Notes: generated from the letters alone by a model not told the origin. A DNA stretch of 5,752 nucleotides from Helicobacteraceae bacterium (GCA_900770765.1 CAAGLK010000108.1:1-5752); one strand, 5' to 3'. Shown: positions 1 to 5,497, counted from the first letter of the stretch. A program made the numbers and translations.

Positions 1-1
1 C

Positions 2-1084
2 CATGCGGCATTCGAAGGCGGAGCCGGTGGTGCAGGCGGCGGATTTGGCGGATTTAAAAAAGGCGGATTTAGCGGCGGTGGCAATAATGGCGGAGGTGGC
101 TTTGGTGGAGGCTTTGGCGGTGGTAATATGCCTAAGCCTAGCTTCTCATTGCCTAATGGTAAGAAAATGGCTGGGGTTTATGTAGTTATAATTTTAATCG
201 TAATATTTGCACTGCTTAAGCCATTTACTATTATAAATAGCGGTGAAGTGGGCGTGAAAATCACCACAGGGGAATTTGACCCAACGCCACTTCAACCTGG
301 AATCCACTTTTTTATCCCTGGAATCCAAAAGATAATCGCAGTAAATACAAAGGTTAGAATCGCGGAATTTACAAGCGTAGAGACTTCAAGGGCTAGAGAT
401 GAGGGGAGTTTAAAGAATCAGGCTATTAGTGTTTTAGATTCTCGTGGCTTGTCAGTTAGCGTAGAGTTAGCCGTGCAATACCGCCTAGACCCACTAAGTG
501 TGCCGCAAACAATAGCGACTTGGGGGCAAAATTGGGAGGAGAGAATTATCACTCCTGTAATTAGAGAAATCGTGCGAAATGTCGTAGGTAGCTTCCCAGC
601 CGAAGAGCTTCCAACTAAGCGAAATGAAATCGCCACGCTAATTGACCAAAAATTTAGAGAAAACATTAATAGCCTAGAAAATCGCCCTGTGGAGCTTGTG
701 TCAATTCAACTTACCGAAATCGTGCTTCCTTTAGCGATAAAAGAGCAAATTGAGCGTGTGCAAGTAGCAAGACAAGAGGCGGAGAGGGCAAGGTATGAGG
801 TAGAAAGAGCTAAGCAAGAAGCGGAGAAAAAGGCGGCACTTGCTAAAGGTGTAGCCGATGCGACAATTATTGAAGCAGACGCGCAAGCAAGGGCAAATAG
901 GCTAATTTCACAAAGCCTAAATAACCCACTTTTACAACTTAGACAAATTGAAGTGCAAGGCAAGTTTAACGAGGCATTGCAAGTTAATAAAGATGCGAAA
1001 ATTTTCCTAACGCCAGGCGGCGCTACGCCTAATATCTGGCTAGATTCTAAGGATAATCAACGCTCAACTTCCATAGGGCAGTAA
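2..1084 (+). CDS. SPFH/Band 7 (prohibitin/HflK-like) membrane protein, 5' partial
   Basis: The reading frame is open through the left edge of the window, so the gene starts upstream. The ATG at 128 is internal, because 42 codons before it are open and encode a glycine-rich segment (24 Gly of 42, with GGFGG-type units). Counting from that ATG, a lysine pair is followed by one hydrophobic segment at about residues 15-33, then KPFTIINSGEVGVK, which opens the SPFH domain (about 38-205). A charged Ala/Glu/Arg-rich coiled coil follows at about 205-262, and a short tail ends in SIGQ. SPFH proteins form large membrane-bound oligomers; relatives of HflK/HflC and prohibitin surround membrane proteases such as FtsH. 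The glycine-rich N-terminus followed by one helix recalls HflK and the single SPFH protein of Campylobacter and Helicobacter (from memory). The exact partner is not deducible here. The stop codon directly abuts the hisIE start, which suggests co-transcription. Confidence 0.88.
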   Translation, partial: HAAFEGGAGGAGGGFGGFKKGGFSGGGNNGGGGFGGGFGGGNMPKPSFSLPNGKKMAGVYVVIILIVIFALLKPFTIINSGEVGVKITTGEFDPTPLQPGIHFFIPGIQKIIAVNTKVRIAEFTSVETSRARDEGSLKNQAISVLDSRGLSVSVELAVQYRLDPLSVPQTIATWGQNWEERIITPVIREIVRNVVGSFPAEELPTKRNEIATLIDQKFRENINSLENRPVELVSIQLTEIVLPLAIKEQIERVQVARQEAERARYEVERAKQEAEKKAALAKGVADATIIEADAQARANRLISQSLNNPLLQLRQIEVQGKFNEALQVNKDAKIFLTPGGATPNIWLDSKDNQRSTSIGQ

Positions 1085-1825
1085 GTGGAATCTTTATTTG
1101 AAAAAATTGCGTGGGATAAGCTAGGTGGGCTAATCCCAGCGGTTACGCAAGATTCTAGTACTAAAGAGGTGCTAATGCTAGGCTTTATGGATAAAGAAGC
1201 GTTAAGGCTTAGTTTAGAAAGTGGCTTTATGCACTATTTTTCCCGCTCTAAAGGACGCATTTGGAAAAAGGGCGAGAGTAGTGGGCATTTTCAAAAAATC
1301 ATAAAAATAAGCCTTGATTGCGATAACGATAGCATTTTAGCAATTGTAGAACAATGCGGCGTAGCTTGCCACACGGGGGCGAAATCTTGCTTTTTTAAAG
1401 AGATTGGCGGAGTGCGGAGTGCGGAGAGTGGTTTAGCGGATGTGGAATCGCAAATGATAAATTCACTAAAAACGCCTTGTGGTTCCACATTTTTAGATAC
1501 TTCTAAAATTTATAGCACAATTGATACACTCTATCACACGCTGCAAGAGCGTAAAGGGGCGGATTCTAGCACTTCTTATACGGCAAAACTTTATAAAAAA
1601 GGTGAAAATACCATTGGTAAAAAAATAGTAGAAGAAGCCGCCGAACTTGCCTTTGCGATAAAAGATAAAGATGAATCGCAAATTATCTATGAAGCGGCGG
1701 ATTTAGTGTATCACTACTTAGTTGGCCTTAGCTTTTGTAATATCAATCCAGATAAAATTTACCAAGAATTACAAAAGAGATTTGGCATAAGTGGAATCGT
1801 AGAGAAAAATAGCAGAAGCGATTAA
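1085..1825 (+). CDS. hisIE: HisIE, bifunctional phosphoribosyl-AMP cyclohydrolase / phosphoribosyl-ATP pyrophosphatase
   Basis: Catalyses steps 2 and 3 of histidine synthesis in the cytoplasm: HisE hydrolyses PR-ATP to PR-AMP and HisI opens the purine ring of PR-AMP. The HisI domain spans about residues 8-107, with GGLIPAVTQD, FSRSKGRIWKKGE and the metal cluster DCDND: D78, D80 and D82 for Mg, and C79, C95 and C102 for Zn with the family spacing of 16 and 7. The HisE domain spans about 135-246, a MazG-like helical fold with the EEAAE motif (E183, E184, E187) and EAAD (E203, D206). At 246 residues it is longer than the roughly 200 usual for HisIE. The excess lies in the interdomain linker (about 108-134), which is built from a 7-base DNA repeat. 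The start is GTG, directly after the SPFH stop, with a modest AGGG at 1075-1078. All catalytic residues I can check are present, so it should be functional. Confidence 0.95.
   Translation: MESLFEKIAWDKLGGLIPAVTQDSSTKEVLMLGFMDKEALRLSLESGFMHYFSRSKGRIWKKGESSGHFQKIIKISLDCDNDSILAIVEQCGVACHTGAKSCFFKEIGGVRSAESGLADVESQMINSLKTPCGSTFLDTSKIYSTIDTLYHTLQERKGADSSTSYTAKLYKKGENTIGKKIVEEAAELAFAIKDKDESQIIYEAADLVYHYLVGLSFCNINPDKIYQELQKRFGISGIVEKNSRSD
1407..1449 (-). repeat. Heptanucleotide repeat plus GATTCCAC octamer inside hisIE linker
   Basis: On the + strand there are three consecutive 7-base units GCGGAGT, GCGGAGT, GCGGAGA (1407-1427), then 14 bases to GTGGAATC (1442-1449). Read on the minus strand this is GATTCCAC, a spacer of about 12 bases, then ACTCC-based heptads ending in GCC. 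The same order is found in pdxA on the + strand at 2763-2818. It lies exactly where HisI and HisE are joined, so it lengthens the linker without touching either active site. Seven is not a multiple of three, so loss or gain of one unit would shift the frame and remove HisE. Confidence 0.75.
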
Positions 1826-2350
1826 ATGCAAGCATATATTAATAAATTAATTTCAATTTCGCATTATTTTTCTATGCCTGATTATTTAGTTTTAATTGCG
1901 ATATTTTTAATTATTTTATTAATATTTTTAATTAGTGTAGCTTTTAGGGCTAGTGCTTTAATTTCTTTTTTATTCTTTTTTGTAAGTGGCGTTTTATATT
2001 TTGGCTCTCCTTTTATTTATCAACAAATACAAGAAAAAGATTTAAAGAAAATAGAATTTAGCTTAAAGCATAATCAAGCCTTAACTTATGATAATTCCTA
2101 TTTCATAGAAGGAAGCATTAAAAATATAGGGAAACTTGACTTTAGAGGCTGCTCCATTAGAGTTAATTTTATCCCACAAAATGCTAAAAAACTAGATGAG
2201 CTTAGATATAAGATTCGCCCTAGATATTTAGAGATTAAAGAGTATAAAACACCGCTTAAAAAAGGCGAGAGTATGGAATTTAAATTCACTATTGCGCCGC
2301 CTAGAGATGATATTAAGTTTAATTTAACCACAAAAGGAGCTTGCTATTAA
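1826..2350 (+). CDS. Small two-helix membrane protein, probable DUF2393 family
   Basis: A 174-residue protein with two hydrophobic helices near the N-terminus (about residues 19-39 and 43-62), then a soluble domain of about 110 residues that is probably outside the cytoplasm. The soluble part has alternating beta-like segments (FIEGSIKNIGKLDFRGCSIRVNF, split here as FIEGSIKNIGK and LDFRGCSIRVNF) and a late KKGESMEFKFTI, resembling a small immunoglobulin-like beta sandwich of the type seen in DUF2393 proteins of Campylobacterota. The family assignment is from memory of the layout, and the function is unknown. ATG 1826 directly follows the hisIE stop; the only Shine-Dalgarno candidate is a weak AGAAG at 1814-1818, so translation may be coupled to hisIE. 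It is visibly richer in A+T than its neighbours. Its stop TAA shares a base with the proposed ATT start of pdxA. Confidence 0.8.
   Translation: MQAYINKLISISHYFSMPDYLVLIAIFLIILLIFLISVAFRASALISFLFFFVSGVLYFGSPFIYQQIQEKDLKKIEFSLKHNQALTYDNSYFIEGSIKNIGKLDFRGCSIRVNFIPQNAKKLDELRYKIRPRYLEIKEYKTPLKKGESMEFKFTIAPPRDDIKFNLTTKGACY
2333..2348 (+). promoter_or_regulatory. Shine-Dalgarno and ATT start codon of pdxA
   Basis: AAAGGAG at 2333-2339 is followed by six bases and then ATT at 2346-2348. This frame has a stop at 2325-2327 and contains no ATG, GTG or TTG between there and GTG 2691, although PdxA homology runs through the whole stretch. Starting at ATT gives (M)KKRVAISVGDINGVGLE, which matches the N-terminus of Helicobacter PdxA almost residue for residue in length. 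The TTG at 2341 is out of frame and only one base from the Shine-Dalgarno. ATT is a rare but real initiator (E. coli infC and pcnB). Confidence 0.72.
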
Positions 2351-3353
2351 AAAAAGGGTTGCTATAAGTGTCGGCGATATTAATGGCGTAGGATTAGAGC
2401 TTTTATTAAAAAATCATAAAAAAATAAGAAAATATTGTAAGCCTATTTATTGTGTAAATTTAGAGATTTTAAAAAAGGCTGCAAAATTACTTAAAATAAA
2501 GCTACCTAAAAAACTTAAAACAATATCACCTAAAGCACAGATTCCACCTATTAAGCCGGGCGAAATTTGTGCTAAAAGTGGGGCGTATTCTTATGCTAGC
2601 TTTTTATGTGCGATAAATTTAGTTATACAAAAAAAGGCAGATGCACTTGTAACGCTACCTATTCATAAAAAGGCGTGGGAGTTAGCCAAAGTGCCTTATG
2701 CTGGGCATACTGAGGCTTTAAGGGCGATAATAAGCAAGGGGACAATAGAGGAAAAAAATACAGATTCCACTTTAAAAGTCACCTTTGATACTCCACACTC
2801 CACACTCCAAACTCCGCCATCTATAATTATGATGCTAGGCTGTAAGAAGCTATTTGTAGCACTCTTTAGCGACCATATTCCGCTAAAAGATGTCGCTAGT
2901 AAAATAAAAGTGGAATCCTTAGCGAAGTTTTTACTAGATTTTGCGCCACATATTAGTAAAAAGCCTTGCGGAGTGCTAGGGCTAAACCCACACGCAGGCG
3001 ATTTTGGCGTACTTGGCGAAGAGGATTTTTTAATAAAAGAGGCGATAGAGACCGCAAATAAGGCATTAGGAGAAGAAGTTTTTATAGGTCCGCTTGTGCC
3101 AGATGTGGCTTTTATAGGGCGGAAGTATCGCTATTATGTAGCGATGTATCACGACCAAGGATTAATTCCGCTTAAGACGCTTTATTTTAAAGAGAGTATT
3201 AATGTTACGCTAAATTTGCCCTTTATCCGCACAAGCGTTGACCACGGAAGCGCCTTTGATATAGCTTATAAAAATAAGGCAGATTCCACGAGCTATTTAA
3301 ATGCGATAAAAGAAGCGATTTTTAGAGCAAGGAGGCAGTGTTGGAACAGCTAG
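2346..3353 (+). CDS. pdxA: 4-hydroxythreonine-4-phosphate dehydrogenase PdxA, ATT start
   Basis: NAD-dependent enzyme of the DXP-dependent vitamin B6 pathway. It oxidises 4-phosphohydroxy-L-threonine, and the product is condensed with deoxyxylulose phosphate by PdxJ. Numbering from the ATT start (335 residues), the sequence shows the N-terminal GDINGVGLE (10-18), substrate-binding GHTE (H121), and the three metal-ligand histidines in FSDHIPL (H177), NPHAGD (H216) and YHDQG (H269). It ends with TSVDHGSAFDIAYKNKAD, a strong PdxA signature. It is longer than H. pylori PdxA as I recall it (about 307), because roughly 25 residues are inserted between GHTE and IIMMLGC. This insertion contains a 7-base DNA repeat encoding TPHSTLQTPPS. 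A start at GTG 2691 would delete the first third of the enzyme and is rejected. It overlaps the upstream gene by 5 bases and clpS by 13. pdxJ, which I recall next to pdxA in relatives, is not in the window. Confidence 0.93.
   Translation: MKKRVAISVGDINGVGLELLLKNHKKIRKYCKPIYCVNLEILKKAAKLLKIKLPKKLKTISPKAQIPPIKPGEICAKSGAYSYASFLCAINLVIQKKADALVTLPIHKKAWELAKVPYAGHTEALRAIISKGTIEEKNTDSTLKVTFDTPHSTLQTPPSIIMMLGCKKLFVALFSDHIPLKDVASKIKVESLAKFLLDFAPHISKKPCGVLGLNPHAGDFGVLGEEDFLIKEAIETANKALGEEVFIGPLVPDVAFIGRKYRYYVAMYHDQGLIPLKTLYFKESINVTLNLPFIRTSVDHGSAFDIAYKNKADSTSYLNAIKEAIFRARRQCWNS
2763..2818 (+). repeat. GATTCCAC octamer plus ACTCC heptanucleotide repeat inside pdxA
   Basis: GATTCCAC (2763-2770), a 19-base spacer, then four 7-base units ACTCCAC, ACTCCAC, ACTCCAA, ACTCCGC (2790-2817) and a final C. 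This is the same composite as the minus-strand reading of 1407-1449 in hisIE. It translates as part of an insertion absent from other PdxA proteins I can recall, between the substrate-binding histidine and the central strand IIMMLGC. Confidence 0.78.
3329..3343 (+). promoter_or_regulatory. Shine-Dalgarno deciding the clpS start
   Basis: AAGGAGG at 3329-3335 lies inside the end of pdxA. GTG 3338 is only two bases downstream, too close for normal initiation, while TTG 3341 is five bases downstream. TTG 3341 is therefore the preferred start. Confidence 0.65.
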
Positions 3354-3637
3354 AAAACGACACGCAAGTTTTGCATAAAACACAAGAACCATTAAGATAT
3401 AAAGTGCTTTTATTAAATGATAACTTCACCACACAAGATTTTGTAATAGAAGTATTGCAAAAAATCTTTCATAAAAATATGGAGGATTCCATTAATTTAA
3501 TGCTACAAGTCCATCATGAAGGCAAGGCAATATGCGGAATCTACCCTTATGATATTGCAGAAATTAAAGTTATGCAAGTGCGTAAAATGGCAAAAGATAA
3601 GCAATATCCACTAAGGGCTACCTTAGAAAGCGTATAA
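3341..3637 (+). CDS. clpS: ClpS, N-degron adaptor of the ClpAP protease
   Basis: Small cytoplasmic adaptor (98 residues from TTG) that binds proteins with a destabilising N-terminal residue and hands them to ClpA/ClpP. After a flexible N-terminal tail (1-18) comes the core YKVLLLNDNFTTQDFVIEVL, then LMLQVHHEGKAICG and a final PLRATLESV, which align without gaps to E. coli ClpS from memory. Pocket residues corresponding to E. coli N34, D35, M62 and H66 are kept as N26, D27, M54 and H58. E. coli D36 is replaced by N28, and the gatekeeper M40 by Q32. It overlaps the pdxA 3' end by 13 bases and is the last gene of the run; clpA is not adjacent here. The GTG at 3338 is an alternative start adding one residue. 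Confidence 0.93.
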   Translation: MEQLENDTQVLHKTQEPLRYKVLLLNDNFTTQDFVIEVLQKIFHKNMEDSINLMLQVHHEGKAICGIYPYDIAEIKVMQVRKMAKDKQYPLRATLESV

Positions 3638-3650
3638 CCCCTCCTTTTTT

Positions 3651-3662
3651 GTCATTGCGAGG
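3651..3662 (+). repeat. REP-like element R1, left arm only
   Basis: GTCATTGCGAGG, preceded by a T6 run and followed by a C5T5 tract, with no right arm. It is a truncated copy of the family whose full form is GTCATTGCGAG, a centre, then GCAATC. Confidence 0.7.
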
Positions 3663-3674
3663 CACCCCCTTTTT

Positions 3675-3708
3675 GTTATTGCGAGGGAGCGAAGCGACCG
3701 AAGCAATC
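3675..3708 (+). repeat. REP-like element R2, full
   Basis: Left arm GTTATTGCGAG (one change from GTCATTGCGAG), centre with the direct repeat CGAAGC, and right arm GAAGCAATC. Bases 3687-3708 are an exact 22 bp inverted match to 5731-5752 at the right edge of the window. TTGC/GCAA can pair across the element. The following TAAAGCGTT resembles the reverse complement of the CACGCTTTG that follows R8. Confidence 0.85.
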
Positions 3709-3722
3709 TAAAGCGTTTTTAT

Positions 3723-3762
3723 GTTATTGCGAGGAAGTGGCAACGCCACTGGCGAAGCAATC
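3723..3762 (+). repeat. REP-like element R3, full, centre hairpin AGTGGC/GCCACT
   Basis: Arms GTTATTGCGAG and GCAATC enclose a perfect 6-bp stem AGTGGC (3736-3741) and GCCACT (3745-3750) with an AAC loop; outer TTGC and GCAA also pair. It is followed by CACGCTTT (3763-3770), the same tail as R8. Confidence 0.85.
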
Positions 3763-3827
3763 CACGCTTTAATTTGCAAATCCACACTTTATCTCACAAA
3801 TCCACATCACAAATTACCCAACGCCTA

Positions 3828-3866
3828 GATTGCCACGAAAATTCTTGCGAATTTTCTCGCAATGAC
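3828..3866 (-). repeat. REP-like element R4, full, centre hairpin GAAAATTC/GAATTTTC
   Basis: Minus-strand copy: it ends in CTCGCAATGAC on the + strand. Its centre is a perfect 8-bp stem (3837-3844 with 3849-3856) and a TTGC loop; outer ATTGC (3829-3833) pairs with GCAAT (3859-3863). All 39 bases are identical, inverted, to R8 at 5683-5721. GTGGAATC (3869-3876) lies two bases beyond its arm. Confidence 0.88.
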
Positions 3867-3894
3867 AAGTGGAATCCGCAATGCGACCTTTTCT

Positions 3895-3919
3895 GTCATT
3901 GCGAGGAAGTGGCAACGCC
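3895..3919 (+). repeat. REP-like element R5, truncated copy of R3
   Basis: The 25 bases match the first part of R3 (3723-3747) except for one T-to-C change in the arm. It breaks off at GGCAACGCC and runs into a T7 tract (3920-3926), so the second half of the hairpin and the right arm are missing. Confidence 0.8.
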
Positions 3920-3927
3920 TTTTTTTC

Positions 3928-3956
3928 GTCATTGCGAGGCGACTTGTCGCCGAAGC
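3928..3956 (+). repeat. REP-like element R6, centre hairpin GGCGAC/GTCGCC
   Basis: Left arm GTCATTGCGAG, then an inverted repeat GGCGAC (3938-3943) and GTCGCC (3946-3951), then the GAAGC start of a right arm that stops before AATC. It is fused to the inverted fragment that follows. Confidence 0.78.
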
Positions 3957-3960
3957 GCGC

Positions 3961-3978
3961 GTTGCGATAGCAACTCGC
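3961..3978 (-). repeat. Inverted REP-like fragment R6b, hairpin GTTGC/GCAAC
   Basis: A perfect 5-bp stem GTTGC (3961-3965) and GCAAC (3970-3974) with a GATA loop, followed by TCGC. Read on the minus strand this is GCGAG then the hairpin, the inner part of a family member whose outer GTCATT arm is lost. Confidence 0.6.
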
Positions 3979-4067
3979 CCATACTTGCAAATCTACACTC
4001 GCAATAAAAATAACCATCACTAAAAGAAACATTTTTAAAAACTTCGCAAAAAACTTTTAAATAAATA

Positions 4068-4096
4068 TTGTAATTTTAAGAAAATTACTATACAAT
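4068..4096 (+). promoter_or_regulatory. Sigma70-type promoter of the porin gene
   Basis: A -35 TTGTAA (4068-4073) and a -10 TACAAT (4091-4096) within TATACAAT are separated by 17 bases. A/T-rich DNA with A and T runs precedes them (about 4010-4067), as expected for a strong campylobacterotal promoter. A start near 4103 would give a leader of about 34 bases. Confidence 0.65.
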
Positions 4097-4124
4097 CCGC
4101 CTTGTAATTTCAAAATACACTTCA

Positions 4125-4130
4125 AAGGAG
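4125..4130 (+). promoter_or_regulatory. Ribosome binding site of the porin gene
   Basis: AAGGAG six bases before ATG 4137, a near-consensus site that fits a highly translated outer membrane protein and fixes the start. Confidence 0.85.
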
Positions 4131-4136
4131 ATTAAA

Positions 4137-5471
4137 ATGAAATTTCTTAAATTAAGTTTGGCAGCGAGTGTTGCTCTTGGCGCACTTTCTACAGCGAGTT
4201 TCGCTCAGCCTCTAGAAGAAGCTATTAAGGGCGTAGATGTAAGTGGTTACTTAAGATACCGCTATACTGATGATAGACAAAATTATGATCCTAATCGCGG
4301 TCGAGCAAGACATGAGTGGAAAGCAGAAGCAGACTTCAAAACTCCAGTTGTAAATAATGTTGCTTTAAATTTAGGTGTTCTTTATGCTAATAACCAAAAT
4401 GTAAATCATGGTAAAGGTGAAGCTACAGTTGGTGGTGGGCCTAGAGTATGGGCTAGTGAAGGTCTAGGCTCTAGTGCAGATGGTAACTTCGGTGTTAGTC
4501 AATTCTACGCAGCTATTACACCAGATAGCACAGCTACAACAGTTATCGTAGGTAAGCAAAAGTTAAATACTCCATTAACAATGGCTAGTGATGGTGATAG
4601 AGGCACAGGTGTTTTAGCGCTAAATAGCGACCTACCAGGTCTAACTCTAGCAGGTGGTGCATTTGACTCTTGGTCTTTAGATGATTTAGGAGATGCAACA
4701 GTTTCTAAACCACTATACACTCTAGCTGCGATTTATAGCCTAGATACAGATATTGGTAATTTCGGTGCTCAAGCATGGGGCTTTTATGTAGATGATGTAA
4801 CAGATTTTTCAGGATTCTTAGAGCTATCTTATAAACAAAGCCTATTTAACGCAAAATTACAATATCTATTTGCTAAACTAGTAAATGATGGTGATAAATC
4901 TATCCCAGCAGAACTTTTTGGCGTAGGTAATCCAAATCCAAACAATCTAAAATGGGACCTTGCTGAAACAAATGACCTTTTATCACTACAAGTTGGTGCA
5001 GACTTTAGACAAGATTTCGGTGTGCCTTTTGATGTAACTCTAGGTTATATCACAAACTTCCAAGATGGCACAGCAGTATCATTTGACAACGAAGGTGCTA
5101 TTGCAAAAGCTGGTAAAATTTGGTGGCAAGATGGAATCGTAAGCTTCGGTTACAACAATGCTTCTTCAGCTTTCGGTCGAGAAGTTAGCCTAAATACATT
5201 CTATCTAGCTGGTAGCTATGGTCTATTAGAAGATAGATTAAAACTAGGCTTAGAAGGCGTAGTTGGTGAAGTCAAAAAAGATGACGCACAAACAGGGCGT
5301 GAAATATCTAAAGTAGATTTCTACGAAATCACTCCAACTATCAGTTGGCAACACTCTAAAGCTCTTAAAGTATCTGGCTACTATGCAATCTTAGTTGAAG
5401 ATTTCAATGTAGATGGTGCAGATGATAGAAATAGAAACAGAGCAAGGGTAGAAGTAAAATATAGCTTCTAG
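4137..5471 (+). CDS. Major outer membrane porin, Campylobacter MOMP (PorA) type
   Basis: A 444-residue outer membrane beta-barrel porin. Residues 1-23 are a classic signal peptide (MKFLKLSLAASVALGALSTA then SFA, cleaved before Q24). The mature N-terminus PLEEAIKGVDVSGYLRYRY is nearly that of Campylobacter jejuni MOMP as I remember it. Aromatic-flanked alternating strands run throughout, GKQKLNTPLT sits in the expected early-barrel position, and the protein ends in VEVKYSF with the terminal Phe recognised by the BAM machinery. Length is typical of the family (about 400-450). Such porins form trimeric general-diffusion pores and are often the most abundant surface protein. It has its own promoter, strong ribosome site and terminator. 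Codon choice (GGT, GCA/GCT, CTA) differs somewhat from the upstream operon, consistent with high expression. Related Helicobacter species also carry this family. Confidence 0.93.
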   Translation: MKFLKLSLAASVALGALSTASFAQPLEEAIKGVDVSGYLRYRYTDDRQNYDPNRGRARHEWKAEADFKTPVVNNVALNLGVLYANNQNVNHGKGEATVGGGPRVWASEGLGSSADGNFGVSQFYAAITPDSTATTVIVGKQKLNTPLTMASDGDRGTGVLALNSDLPGLTLAGGAFDSWSLDDLGDATVSKPLYTLAAIYSLDTDIGNFGAQAWGFYVDDVTDFSGFLELSYKQSLFNAKLQYLFAKLVNDGDKSIPAELFGVGNPNPNNLKWDLAETNDLLSLQVGADFRQDFGVPFDVTLGYITNFQDGTAVSFDNEGAIAKAGKIWWQDGIVSFGYNNASSAFGREVSLNTFYLAGSYGLLEDRLKLGLEGVVGEVKKDDAQTGREISKVDFYEITPTISWQHSKALKVSGYYAILVEDFNVDGADDRNRNRARVEVKYSF

Positions 5472-5497
5472 TAACTATCTTTTAGTTTCTTTCTTTT

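Larger units (their letters stand above)
3638..4136. other. Repeat-filled intergenic region between clpS and the porin gene
   Basis: This 499 bp stretch has no convincing gene. It holds a block of REP-like elements (3651-3978), an A/T-rich segment with A and T runs (about 4000-4088), and the porin promoter and leader (4068-4136). Open frames crossing the block translate the repeat arms into Cys/His/Arg-rich peptides and are not genes. No classic terminator directly follows clpS; the repeat hairpins may serve that purpose. The near-identical 15-mers TTGCAAATCYACACT at 3774-3788 and 3985-3999 bracket three of the elements. Confidence 0.85.

Noticed and set aside
3..185. 60-codon + strand frame overlapping the SPFH 5' end
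   Set aside because: Shadow frame of the Gly-rich coding DNA, ending inside the membrane-helix codons.
418..963. Minus-strand open frames under the SPFH gene (and similar ones under hisIE, the DUF2393-like gene and the porin)
   Set aside because: Antisense shadows of well-supported genes, low-complexity Ser/Leu/Ala peptides without start signals.
128..1084. SPFH gene starting at ATG 128
   Set aside because: The frame is open to the window edge with a Gly-rich tail typical of the family, and there is no Shine-Dalgarno before 128.
3338..3340. GTG 3338 as clpS start
   Set aside because: Only two bases from GGAGG; TTG 3341 has better spacing. The difference is one residue.
2691..3353. pdxA starting at GTG 2691
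   Set aside because: It would remove 115 residues including the conserved GDINGVGLE; homology continues upstream to 2346.
3908..3926. Intrinsic terminator at GGCAACGCC plus T7
   Set aside because: The stem is only three base pairs (GGC/GCC); it is a truncated R5 copy next to a T run, too weak to call.
3651..3978. CRISPR array
   Set aside because: Copies differ in length, orientation and centre, spacing is irregular, and there are no uniform spacers or cas genes.
3774..4007. 77-codon open frame on the + strand rich in Cys, His and Arg (with an overlapping 72-codon minus-strand frame at 3814-4032)
   Set aside because: It is the translation of REP-like arms (CHCEE, RNDKW-type peptides), has no ribosome site, and spans elements of both orientations.
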